Of a stretch of 64,000 nt of DNA, positions 56,297-64,000 are shown one piece after another (the first letter of the stretch is position 1; each line of letters begins with the position of its first letter). A model generated the notes under the pieces. It worked only from the letters and a program-made list of their open reading frames with translations. It had not been told where the DNA came from and made no database searches. This DNA is from Aphanizomenon flos-aquae FACHB-1287 (lineage in GTDB: Bacteria; Cyanobacteriota; Cyanobacteriia; Cyanobacteriales; Nostocaceae): positions 92,698 through 156,697 of the forward strand of contig NZ_JACJTO010000005.1 of NCBI RefSeq assembly GCF_014698755.1, in the 5' to 3' direction. Both the position numbers and the translations under genes were made by a program.

Positions 56297-57895
56297 TTAA
56301 CTCAATTTAGCTACCAGTTGATTTTCTACTAAGGTATTATTTGTCAATAAATCCTCAACAGTAATCCTTAAAAACCTTTGTTCATCTACTTGAAAATAGA
56401 TCTTAATCCGATCGCTCCCCGGAAAACCAGCGGGTTTAAGTTCAGCAATTTTACTACCACTGATTGTATCATTTAGGGGTTTAACTGTAGTGGCTTGACT
56501 ATGAAGTTGACGAGTAATTAAACGATCTCCATCAAAGTATACCTCTATTCCTCCTGTTTCTGCCCCTAATTCCCCTATAATTAACTCGATACTGGGTTGA
56601 TTTTCCACGGAAGCACCCAAAACTAATTCTACAGGTTGAGTCATGGGGTAGGGTTGTCCAGTTTTAATAATCGGATGCCAATTATGGCGTTGATGACGGC
56701 GATCCCAATAACGCACACCGTAGCTATGATAAAGATAGTCTTTGACTTCTATACCTTGAGTTATTTGTAACGCACCTTGAGCGATCGCTTCAAATGGCAG
56801 TTGACGACGGATTTTTTCTGGTGTAAAATACTTTTCTATCCATGTTTGCACCGCTGGTAATTGCACTGTACCACCCACTAACAAGACTGCATTAATATCC
56901 TCAATTTCTATACCGTAGCGTCGCGCTTGTTGTAACAGTGTCATCATCACATCATCCAATTTGTCAAAAAATCCATTTTCCCGTAAAATATTTTCCAGGG
57001 TGCAACGATCAAGATCCATTTCATAACTTTCAAAGGTTTGATCATGAAAATAAACTTCACTGGCTTGATTATGGGTAGATAACTGAATTTTTACCCGTTC
57101 CGCTAATCGCACTGTCAGAGAACTAACCGGTAGTCCTTGGGTTTTAGCAAAATAATCTACTATCCAATTATCAATATCAATTCCGCCCAGATTTTGCCCT
57201 GCTTTCGCCAATACGCGGGCTGTTTTAGTCTTTTGTTGAGAATTTTCACTTAGATTCCTATCTCCCCATTTAAGAAGAAATCCTAGGGGTTTATTTTTCG
57301 TCTTTAATCCTTGGTCTAAACTCACTAAAGATAGATCTAACGTTCCACCACCAAAATCAACAACTAACAAAGCACCTTGATCTGTTAAACCATAACCCAA
57401 GGCCGCAGCAGTAGGTTCATCTAATATCCGCACCTCTTCGATGGGTAGTGATTGACAAACTTTCCCTAACCAATAACGATAAGCTTCAAAGCTGTCTACA
57501 GGTGCGGTTAAAACTAAGGAAGAGATTCCCCCTTCTAAGGGCGCTAATTCTGCAATTACCTGAGTTAAAAACCATTTTCCTACTTGTTCAAAGGTAATAT
57601 TTTCTCCATCTATTTCCGGTAAAAAACCCTGGATATCTGCACCTATCCCCCGTTTGAAGTTACGAAAAAATCTTTGGTCGGTTTTTGTATCCAAACCGCG
57701 ATCGCGCACCTGCTGACCAGCTATAATTTTACCTAAGCTGGCATTTTCTACATAAACTAAACTGGGAATTAGTGGAGGATTTAGATATTGTTGCATTGAT
57801 AAACCCGGTAGATTCAGGGTTTCCGCTTGTTGAGTAACAGGATTCCAACGAGTGATAACTGTGTTACTTGTGCCAAAATCAATAGCGATCGCCAT
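56297..57895 (-). CDS. Hsp70/DnaK-like protein
   Basis: A 532-residue Hsp70-like ATPase. The nucleotide-binding actin-fold motifs are clear: phosphate 1 (IAIDFGTSNTVITRWN), connect 1 (RILDEPTAAALGYGL), phosphate 2 (ALLVVDFGGGTLDLSLVSLD) and adenosine motif (NAVLLVGGTVQLPAVQTWIE). The substrate-binding half is short and beta-type, unlike canonical DnaK (about 640 residues), so it is a divergent member rather than the housekeeping chaperone. Confidence 0.88.
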   Translation of the reverse strand: MAIAIDFGTSNTVITRWNPVTQQAETLNLPGLSMQQYLNPPLIPSLVYVENASLGKIIAGQQVRDRGLDTKTDQRFFRNFKRGIGADIQGFLPEIDGENITFEQVGKWFLTQVIAELAPLEGGISSLVLTAPVDSFEAYRYWLGKVCQSLPIEEVRILDEPTAAALGYGLTDQGALLVVDFGGGTLDLSLVSLDQGLKTKNKPLGFLLKWGDRNLSENSQQKTKTARVLAKAGQNLGGIDIDNWIVDYFAKTQGLPVSSLTVRLAERVKIQLSTHNQASEVYFHDQTFESYEMDLDRCTLENILRENGFFDKLDDVMMTLLQQARRYGIEIEDINAVLLVGGTVQLPAVQTWIEKYFTPEKIRRQLPFEAIAQGALQITQGIEVKDYLYHSYGVRYWDRRHQRHNWHPIIKTGQPYPMTQPVELVLGASVENQPSIELIIGELGAETGGIEVYFDGDRLITRQLHSQATTVKPLNDTISGSKIAELKPAGFPGSDRIKIYFQVDEQRFLRITVEDLLTNNTLVENQLVAKLS

Positions 57896-58049
57896 ATTGT
57901 TATGATTATAATATTTATTAACTCAGGAAGTCAACAGAAAATTAACCTCAACCCAAGGATGGGGAGAGGTCTGGAAAGGGGTCAATTTCTCAGCCCTTTG
58001 GCAGTATACAATTGATATCCTAACTATCTAATCTGTTGTTATAATCAGT

Positions 58050-58247
58050 CTATGCCATGTGAGAACCTGAGTCTAGACCCCAATTGTGTTTAAGTATTTC
58101 TTGATATGTTGCTTCACGGACAACCATTTGCTCATAAAGCTTGACTAAAAAGTCTTGAGCTTGTGTGTGACTCATCTGTTGAACTTGTGTAGCAAAGGAG
58201 CAAATGCTAAATTGCTGTTCTAAAGACAGTTCGGTTCGTTGATTCAT
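58050..58247 (-). CDS. nblA: Phycobilisome degradation protein NblA
   Basis: A 65-residue NblA. The ATG at 58247 (MNQRTELSLEQQFSICSFAT) matches family starts better than one seven codons upstream. Conserved pieces are LSLEQQFSI, MSHTQAQDFLVKLYEQMVVR and TYQEILKHNWG. NblA binds phycobiliproteins and delivers them to the Clp protease during nitrogen, sulfur or other starvation. It is a lone gene with long upstream sequence. Confidence 0.95.
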   Translation of the reverse strand: MNQRTELSLEQQFSICSFATQVQQMSHTQAQDFLVKLYEQMVVREATYQEILKHNWGLDSGSHMA

Positions 58248-58889
58248 AATGAACTCCAAAACAAACAACGTATAAAATGGAAATTGACCAGGGAATTTAA
58301 GGGTTGACAGTTAGAAATGAGAAGTAAAACCCCTGTCTAGATACGGTTTCATGATCATCTGCTTAATCTCGTGAAATTCCTAAGCAGTAATTCTTCGGCT
58401 AGGTTTTGGTTAACATTTGTTTCTCTATATTAAGAAAGATAACAAATGTTTGACAATTTGCCCATCTTTTTAGGTTTATTTTTCTGAGTATGTATTGGTA
58501 ATAAATCTACTGCTATAGGAATCTATCCCGCTGAAAACGAGTTGATCTAAATTGAGATACTTTAATTTTGGCAAAGATTCTTTGAGAAACAGTAGTTATC
58601 GACCGGTAATATTCAAGGGTCAAATGGAGGAATCAAGATGAAAACAATGATTTATTGACCCATTATTTGCTGTTTATTTGGGAATTATAGAAAATTAAGC
58701 TCCTGTGGTAATTTTTGGAGATTAAAAGTATTTTTATCAAATTATTAATGGAAAAAATGCTCAAATTGAACAAATTGTCAAGTGTATTTACTTTTTTTAG
58801 GGAATGGGTAATCATAGGCAAGAGGTAATATGGATTGCTTCTTGCCACTAACAACGGACAACTAACAACGGACAACGGACAACGGACAA
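58248..58889. other. 642-bp region upstream of nblA
   Basis: Gene-free apart from the 3' end of the PP2C gene. It should hold the nblA promoters; consensus NtcA (GTA-N8-TAC) or other operator was not identified by eye. The right end is a short repeat island (58846-58910). A 77-codon minus-strand frame at 58663-58896 is made largely from that repeat and is not a gene. Confidence 0.5.
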
Positions 58890-58910
58890 CTAACAACGGA
58901 CAACGGACAC
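58846..58910. repeat. Short tandem repeat island (GACAACG type)
   Basis: Head-to-tail copies of GACAACG and ACTAACAACG. The right end of the island overlaps the last codons of the adjacent phosphatase gene, which reads into the repeat to find its stop at 58890. Confidence 0.9.
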
Positions 58911-59621
58911 TAAGACAACAGTAATATTATCATGTCCACCTTCATTTTTAGCAGCTTCAATGAGGTTATTAGCGGCTTTTTCTAGTGAGTGTGTATCCTT
59001 AATGTACCCTAAAATTTGCTGATCGATAAGTTCTTCCGTGAGTCCATCACTACAGAGAAGTAAAAGATCACCATTTTCTAAATTTAGTTCTTGCACATCA
59101 ATCTGATTAAGGTCTTCCCTACCTAAACAATTAGATAAAATATGGCGATAAGGATGAACCCTACCCTCCTCAATGGTAAGATCACCGATTTTTATAGCTT
59201 TGGCAATCCAGGTATGGTCTTCTGTGATTTGTTGTAATTGTGATTCTCTTAAACGATAGAGACGGGAATCACCAACATGACCACATACGGGGGATTCAGA
59301 TGGACGGATTACCACTGCTACAACCGTTGTTCCCATATCAGAACGTTCAGGATGACTGTGCTGATCTCGAATTATAGCTTGATTAGCGGTGGATAAAGCT
59401 TGTTTTAAAAGTTTTGAGGCAGATTCGGGGGATTGCCAATTTTGCTCTAGGTATAAACAAATTTCTGTGGTAGCAATGCGACTGGCTTCTTCTCCTCCTG
59501 CATGACCACCCATACCATCAGCAACTATAAAGAATCGCCCTGCGGGATCAATATAATAGGAATCTTGATTATAAGAGCGAACAAGCCCTGGATCTGTACA
59601 ACCAATAGAGTCAAGTTTCAT
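58890..59621 (-). CDS. PP2C-family serine/threonine protein phosphatase
   Basis: A 243-residue Mg/Mn-dependent phosphatase. Metal-binding motifs are FIVADGMGGHAGGEEASRIA near residue 35, VCGHVGDSRLYRLR, LLLCSDGLTEEL and GGHDNITVVLVS at the C terminus. The last five codons (reading SVVRC) come from the short repeat island, so the natural end may have been altered. It opposes Ser/Thr kinases, possibly including the UbiB-like gene's signalling neighbours; that is speculation. Its start lies 22 bases past the end of the UbiB gene. Confidence 0.9.
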   Translation of the reverse strand: MKLDSIGCTDPGLVRSYNQDSYYIDPAGRFFIVADGMGGHAGGEEASRIATTEICLYLEQNWQSPESASKLLKQALSTANQAIIRDQHSHPERSDMGTTVVAVVIRPSESPVCGHVGDSRLYRLRESQLQQITEDHTWIAKAIKIGDLTIEEGRVHPYRHILSNCLGREDLNQIDVQELNLENGDLLLLCSDGLTEELIDQQILGYIKDTHSLEKAANNLIEAAKNEGGHDNITVVLVSVVRC

Positions 59622-59642
59622 AGGTTTTTAGTGAACAATTAA

Positions 59643-61355
59643 TTAATACATTCGATCATAACGATCTAGACGTAAAAGCAACTGAATCAGCATGAATGCA
59701 ACTGAGGCTGCAATTAAACCAATCAGACTTGCTAACCATATATAATGGCTAACTAGGAGAATTGTCGCGGCAATTGTAAAACCACTAATGATCAAAGCAT
59801 AGGTCATGCCCAATTGAATATTGCTTTGTCGCCGGAGCAGACGTTCAGTTTCGACAGAGCGAACTCGAAACCGGATATCCCCTCGCTCTATTTTATCTAG
59901 AGTATCTTCTAATCTCCGTGGTAATCCTAAAGCAGTGCTACTAACTTGGACTGCTTGACGACTTAATTCATTCAAGAAGCTATTCCCCTCAGAACTATTG
60001 TTATCTGTCATCAGTTGCATGGCATAGGGCTGGGCAACTTCCATAAAGTTAAATTCTGGATCTAAACCTTTACCAACTCCTTCAAGGGTGGAAAAGGCAC
60101 GCATGACAAAGGTAAAAGTTGCTGGAAATCTAAATGGTTGATCATAAGCGAGTTGGTACAAATCCTCACTGATAGCTGCCACAGATTGGTTTTCAAAGGG
60201 CTTATCCATGAAGTTATCCAGCATATACTGGACAGAACGCTGGACAGGTCCCATGTCTTCAACTGGGGCGATCGCTCCTAAATCAACTAAAGATTTTACC
60301 ACACGGTTGCCATCTTTTTGGGCAATACCAAATAAGGTTTCCATTAATCCTTCGCGGACATTGGATTTAATTGTTCCCATCATCCCGAAATCGTAGAAAA
60401 TCAAAGCTCCGTCGGGACTAACTGCCAGATTACCAGGATGGGGGTCAGCGTGAAAGAAACCATTATTCAGCAGTTGATGTAGGTAAGCTTGGGCCCCATA
60501 ACGAGCGATCGCTTTTCTATCTACACCGGCAGCATCTAAGGCTTCATACTGACTAACTTTAATACCAGGTATATACTCTAAAGTAATTACTCTGGAGGTA
60601 GCATAACGCCAATAAACTCTCGGTACTTTTACCCAATTAAAACTACGGAAATTTCGGCGGAAAGTATCGGCATTACGTCCTTCATTCAGATAATCAATTT
60701 CTTCCCAGAGAATGCGACAACATTCTTCATATATACCCATCCAATCCCGACCCCGTCCCCATTTGGGATGGTGTTGAAAGTAGCGAGCAATACCTTTGAG
60801 AATGCCTAAGTCAATTTCAAACAGCTTTTTTAGTCCAGGCCGTTGTACTTTAACGACTACGGACTCACCAGTATACAAGGTGGCCTTGTGGACTTGACCC
60901 AAACTAGCAGCAGCGAGGGGAACAGGTTCAAAATCTTGGAAAAGTGTGGGAACAGCTTTACCTAATTCCTGTTCAATAATTCCTTCTACCTGTTCATAAC
61001 TAAATGCTGGGACTCTATCTTGTAACTTAGATAACTCCTCTACGTATTCCGCAGAGAAAATGTCCGCACGAGTTGAAAACAATTGTCCCACTTTAATAAA
61101 AGTCGGACCCAAATCTAAAAACGTCGTTCTAATCCAGATAGCTTGGGCTTTGCGTCTAGCTGCTCGTTTGGCTTCTGTTACACCACCGGAATAACTCCAG
61201 GCCTTGTTATAGCGCCAAATCTTGAACATTAAGGTCAAGACAAAAGACCAAATATCGACAAAGCGGCGTTTGGTAGAGTATTCTTCCCGATTCCAACGGT
61301 ATGCTTGATCTGAGTAACCTTGTTCCATATTTTTATTATACCGTCGGGTTGTCAC
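59643..61355 (-). CDS. UbiB/ABC1-family atypical kinase
   Basis: A 570-residue protein (start at 61355, or 61328 giving MEQGY). An N-terminal KxGQ-type motif (TFIKVGQLFSTRADIF) marks the UbiB family, followed by a kinase-like fold: Ala-rich loop (LAAASLGQVHKATLYTG), Lys in VVVKVQRPGLKKL, catalytic loop NNGFFHADPHPGN and metal-binding YDFGMMGTI. The C-terminal 40 residues contain two membrane segments (YALIISGFTIAATILLVSHY). Such proteins are tied to prenyl-lipid (quinone, tocopherol) metabolism. The usual cyanobacterial family has several paralogs. Confidence 0.9.
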   Translation of the reverse strand: MTTRRYNKNMEQGYSDQAYRWNREEYSTKRRFVDIWSFVLTLMFKIWRYNKAWSYSGGVTEAKRAARRKAQAIWIRTTFLDLGPTFIKVGQLFSTRADIFSAEYVEELSKLQDRVPAFSYEQVEGIIEQELGKAVPTLFQDFEPVPLAAASLGQVHKATLYTGESVVVKVQRPGLKKLFEIDLGILKGIARYFQHHPKWGRGRDWMGIYEECCRILWEEIDYLNEGRNADTFRRNFRSFNWVKVPRVYWRYATSRVITLEYIPGIKVSQYEALDAAGVDRKAIARYGAQAYLHQLLNNGFFHADPHPGNLAVSPDGALIFYDFGMMGTIKSNVREGLMETLFGIAQKDGNRVVKSLVDLGAIAPVEDMGPVQRSVQYMLDNFMDKPFENQSVAAISEDLYQLAYDQPFRFPATFTFVMRAFSTLEGVGKGLDPEFNFMEVAQPYAMQLMTDNNSSEGNSFLNELSRQAVQVSSTALGLPRRLEDTLDKIERGDIRFRVRSVETERLLRRQSNIQLGMTYALIISGFTIAATILLVSHYIWLASLIGLIAASVAFMLIQLLLRLDRYDRMY

Positions 61356-61539
61356 GGAGTCATCTGATTGAAGGTAGGGAGTGGAGGACAGGGAATAGGG
61401 TTCAGGTATTGTCAGCTACAAATAATTAGCTTTCACACCCGCCCAGAAATTAATTTCCGGGATCATAATTACAGTTTACATAAACTGTGGATTTTTGAGA
61501 TTTTTTAGTCATTTTTAGATGACCAAAAATCTGGGATAC

Positions 61540-61702
61540 AAGCCCCGTCCTTCTAGGACGGCTTTATGTTATAATTTGGGTATAGTCGCCATAGGGCATT
61601 GGGAGACTTTAAACGGACATAGAGGGACGATAAGACCACTTGTGGCGCGTTCCAGTGAAGTGTCAAGAATCACCGCTCCTTTAGGACGGTGAGTATGTCA
61701 AA
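61540..61702. mobile_element. IS200/IS605-type relic or MITE with subterminal hairpins
   Basis: No transposase or TnpB remains. The left hairpin is CCGTCCT / AGGACGG (61545-61561) and the right hairpin is CACCG...CGGTG (61671-61691), ending TGAGTATGTCAA. Imperfect subterminal hairpins at both ends are characteristic of IS200/IS605 family ends, and the stretch TGTGGCGCGTTCCAGTGAAG resembles the 3' part of such elements, where the TnpB guide RNA is encoded. Boundaries are approximate. Confidence 0.6.
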
Positions 61703-61774
61703 GGATGAAACTGGGAATGATTTCCCAGTCGGGTTATGGGTTTGACATTAAAGTTAATACCCATTACCCATTAC

Positions 61775-62095
61775 CTATCTTGCGGCATTGCGATACTTTT
61801 GTAGTTCACTTCTCAATAGAGCAATTTCTGCCCTTAATTCGTCAATTTCGGTCTGTAGGTCTGGTGAATCTCCCCCAGATGTGTTATCTGTGGTTGTTCC
61901 AGTTGCTGACGTTTCTGCTGCGCGATTAGCTCGGGCGATTACTTCTTCTGTAAACTGGCGTAGCTGCTCTTTAGCTTCAGCATCAAATTTACCAAGTTCA
62001 CTCAAAGCATCAGTCAAGGCGACTTCTACGCGTTCATTAATCACTTCAGCGATCGCTCTACCTACGAAAAAGGCCTGTACAAGGGGATTACTCAT
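61775..62095 (-). CDS. Small thylakoid-type protein, DUF6825-like
   Basis: A 106-residue protein starting at the ATG at 62095 (MSNPLVQAFFVGRAIAEVIN), preferred over one nine codons upstream. Helical throughout: EVALTDALSELGKFDAEAKE, QLRQFTEEVIARANRAAE, then a T/S/G linker and a coiled coil (LQTEIDELRAEIALLRSELQ). This family is shared by cyanobacteria and plant chloroplasts; function not established. Confidence 0.7.
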   Translation of the reverse strand: MSNPLVQAFFVGRAIAEVINERVEVALTDALSELGKFDAEAKEQLRQFTEEVIARANRAAETSATGTTTDNTSGGDSPDLQTEIDELRAEIALLRSELQKYRNAAR

Positions 62096-62335
62096 AAATT
62101 TTTGTAAAGTTGCTCCGCACAAAGAATTATAACCTGTATTCAGGCTATAGTGTTTACCATGATTCAGGAGTTTATCTGTACAGAGTTGGTTTTTTCTTTG
62201 TATGATTTAAATTTAGGCGTTGATAAATCAATAATAATCTTGTGTTGTGCAAGGGCGCAATGGGTAAGGGTTTAAGCAGATTTTTATTGTTCAATTTATT
62301 AATGGCTATGTTTGTATCTTTTTTTGAGGTGTACT

Positions 62336-63928
62336 ATGTCTAGACTCCTGGTGACTCAATATCAAGCGGAAGTAGAAAAAATCATTAGATATGGTGGTTC
62401 TCGCAAAGAAACATCTATTCGCGTTGCTTTCCAAAATCTGTTAAACGAATATTGTAAACCCCGTGATTTTCTCCTCATTCCCGAACTAGATTATAAACTA
62501 CCAAATGGTAAAATTGTTTATCCCGATGGTACAATTAAAGATGCTTTGCGCTTAGATTGGGGTTATTGGGAAAGTAAAGACCAATATGATAATTTAGATC
62601 AAGAAATTGCCAAAAAATTAAATAAAGGTTATCCCGATAGTAATATTTTATTTGAAGATTCGCAAACTGCGGTTTTAATTCAATCTGGACAAGAAACTCA
62701 GCGCGTAACTATGGGCGATGCTGACGCGGTAGATGGTATTATTAATAACTTTATTAATTATGTCCGTCCTGAAGTGCGGGACTTTCGGGAAGCGATAGAT
62801 ATATTTAGGCAAGATTTACCCATTATCTTAGATTCTCTCAGAAAGTTGATAAAATGTCAAGAGGGTAATAATATATTATTTGAAAATGCTAGAAATAAGT
62901 TTTTTAATATTTGTCAAAAGTCCATAAATCCTGAAATTACTTTATTAGATATTCAGGAAATGATTATTCAACATATTTTAACGGAAGACATTTTTATTAA
63001 TATATTTAGTGAGTCACAATTTCATCAAGAAAATAACGTTGCGCGGGAATTACAAGGGGTAATTTCCACCTTTTTTACAGGAAGTTTAAAGAGAAATACC
63101 TTAGGAAGTATTGAAAGATATTATGCAGTAATTAGACGAACAGCGGCGAATATTGTTAATCATCAAGAAAAACAGAAGTTTTTAAAAGCATTGTATGAGA
63201 ACTTTTATAAAGCTTATAATCCCAAAGCAGCAGATAGATTAGGAATTGTCTATACTCCTAATGAAATTGTCCGGTTTATGATTGAAAGTACAGATTTTTT
63301 AGTACATAAACATTTTGGGAAGTTGTTAGCAGATAAAGAGGTAGAGATATTAGATCCTGCGACGGGAACGGGGACTTTTATTACGGAGTTAATTGATTTT
63401 TTACCAACCCATAGTTTACAGCACAAATATAAACATGAGATTCATTGTAATGAGGTGGCTATTTTACCTTATTATATTGCGAATTTGAATATTGAATACA
63501 CCTATAAGCAGAAAATGGGGGTGTATGAGGAGTTTGAAAATATTTGTTTTGTGGATACTTTGGATAATACCTCTTTTGAGGGTAAGCAATTGGATTTGTT
63601 TGCTATGACTGTGGAGAATACTGCGAGAATCAAAAGACAGAATGATAGAACTATTTCTGTGATTATTGGTAATCCTCCTTATAATGCAAATCAACAGAAT
63701 GAAAATGATAATAACAAAAATCGTGCATACTCAGAAATAGATAAGTTAATTAAGGCTACTTATGTTAAGGAAAGTACAGCACAAAAAACTAAAGTTTATG
63801 ATATGTATTCTCGTTTTTTTAGATGGGCTACTGATAGACTAGGAGCAGAAGTGTTGAATGTTAAGAAAAGCCTGATAAAAATAGCCAAAAATATGTTAAA
63901 TTTTGGGCGAAGGATTAAAATATTTTGA
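62336..63928 (+). pseudogene. Restriction-modification gene (Type ISP/IIG-like) cut by an insertion sequence
   Basis: The start at 62336 (MSRLLVTQYQAEVEKIIRYG) follows a GAGG ribosome-binding site; the upstream TTG frame is not needed. Residues about 25-110 form a nuclease domain with the E-x-K motif in RLDWGYWESKDQYDNLD. An alpha-helical linker follows, then an N6-adenine methyltransferase (motif I EILDPATGTGTF, motif IV VIIGNPPYN) from about 310. There is no helicase domain. The natural sequence ends at 63845 (WATDRLG); the next 27 codons derive from the inserted element. So the target-recognition part is lost and the enzyme is likely inactive. Confidence 0.9.
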
Positions 63929-64000
63929 TTAACCATGATCATAAACTCATTTCCCAAGATTGTCAAAAATATCCTGGAAGGACTACCCAAAAATGATTAT
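63846..64000. mobile_element. IS4-like insertion sequence, left end (continues beyond the window)
   Basis: Begins CAGAAGTGTTGAATGTTAAGA, which is identical for 21 bases to the reverse complement of the MITE right end (33964 and 50454). It interrupts the preceding restriction-modification gene. The bases 63837-63845 (GACTAGGAG) should be the target duplicated on the far side. A transposase start is visible at 63935. Confidence 0.85.
63935..64000 (+). CDS. IS4-family-like transposase, N terminus only
   Basis: Twenty-two codons before the window ends: MIINSFPKIVKNILEGLPKN then DY. This pattern resembles the start of cyanobacterial IS4-type transposases (for example those beginning with ...LLKPLPLNDY...). 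It begins 89 bases inside the terminal inverted repeat, as expected for a transposase gene. The family is inferred from this short stretch and the 9-bp target duplication of the related MITE. Confidence 0.6.
   Translation, partial: MIINSFPKIVKNILEGLPKNDY

Noticed and set aside
58663..58896. 77-codon minus-strand frame next to the PP2C gene
   Set aside because: It is built mainly from the short GACAACG repeats and spacer DNA.

Overview
The window is chromosomal DNA from a filamentous, probably heterocyst-forming cyanobacterium (order Nostocales). The basis is a ten-gene phycocyanin operon with four cpcG genes, apcD and nblA, cytochrome c6, a PatA-like regulator, an XisH/XisI pair, frequent HIP1 octamers (GCGATCGC), short tandem repeat islands (GTCAGTTGTCA and GACAACG types) and an AT-rich base composition. 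The genus cannot be fixed from the sequence. No tRNA, rRNA or CRISPR array was seen.

Layout. 1-3.7 kb: 3' end of a TPR gene, two tandem secreted paralogs with a duplicated flank, dispersed palindromes, xisH-xisI. 3.7-9.8 kb: priA, a long gene-free leader, a group 2 sigma factor (SigC-like), a GNAT acetyltransferase and petJ. 9.9-13.7 kb: a TonB-type protein and a TonB-dependent receptor, then a 53-bp tandem array. 13.7-22 kb: a Uma2-like protein and a sulfur block (NIL-domain protein, cysW, cysT, a lipoprotein sbpA, a divergent second sbpA, a class II glutamine amidotransferase, an SfnB/DszC-like flavoprotein). 22-31 kb: msrB and the cpcBACDEFG1G2G3G4 operon on the minus strand. 31.5-41 kb: housekeeping and regulatory genes (rluD type, degenerate-receiver PatA-like protein, 2OG oxygenase, asnS, anti-sigma kinase, rlmD type), then apcD. 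42-44 kb: an AAA ATPase plus HNH nuclease pair matching the Septu (PtuA-PtuB) anti-phage system. 44-48 kb: solute-binding protein, ChuX/HutX-like protein, phoH, KH protein, rpsP. 48.3-50.9 kb: an accessory island with an unrecognised two-gene module, a helix-turn-helix gene, a MITE-interrupted gene relic and a decayed PIN toxin. 51-62 kb: panD, ppa, membrane proteins, an MFS exporter, KDPG aldolase, L,D-transpeptidase, Hsp70-like protein, nblA, PP2C phosphatase, UbiB-like kinase. 62.3-64 kb: a restriction-modification gene cut by an insertion sequence that continues beyond the window.

Working together. The cpc genes give rod subunits (CpcA/B), rod linkers (CpcC/D), the CpcA chromophore lyase (CpcE/F) and four rod-core linkers, one of which (CpcG3) has a C-terminal membrane segment like the photosystem I-associated CpcL. 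ApcD is a terminal emitter of the core, and NblA directs phycobilisome breakdown in starvation. Sulfate uptake and the SfnB-like flavoprotein suggest a sulfur-acquisition block.

The most notable observation is a mobile family. Two 165-bp MITE copies (33800-33964 and 50290-50454) differ at one base; one has a perfect 9-bp target duplication. Their terminal 21 bp also form the end of an element at 63846 that disrupts the restriction-modification gene and begins an IS4-like transposase, so the element that mobilises the MITE is probably present. The best candidate for an undescribed system is the two-gene glycine-zipper module at 48295-49607 beside a divergent regulator-like gene.
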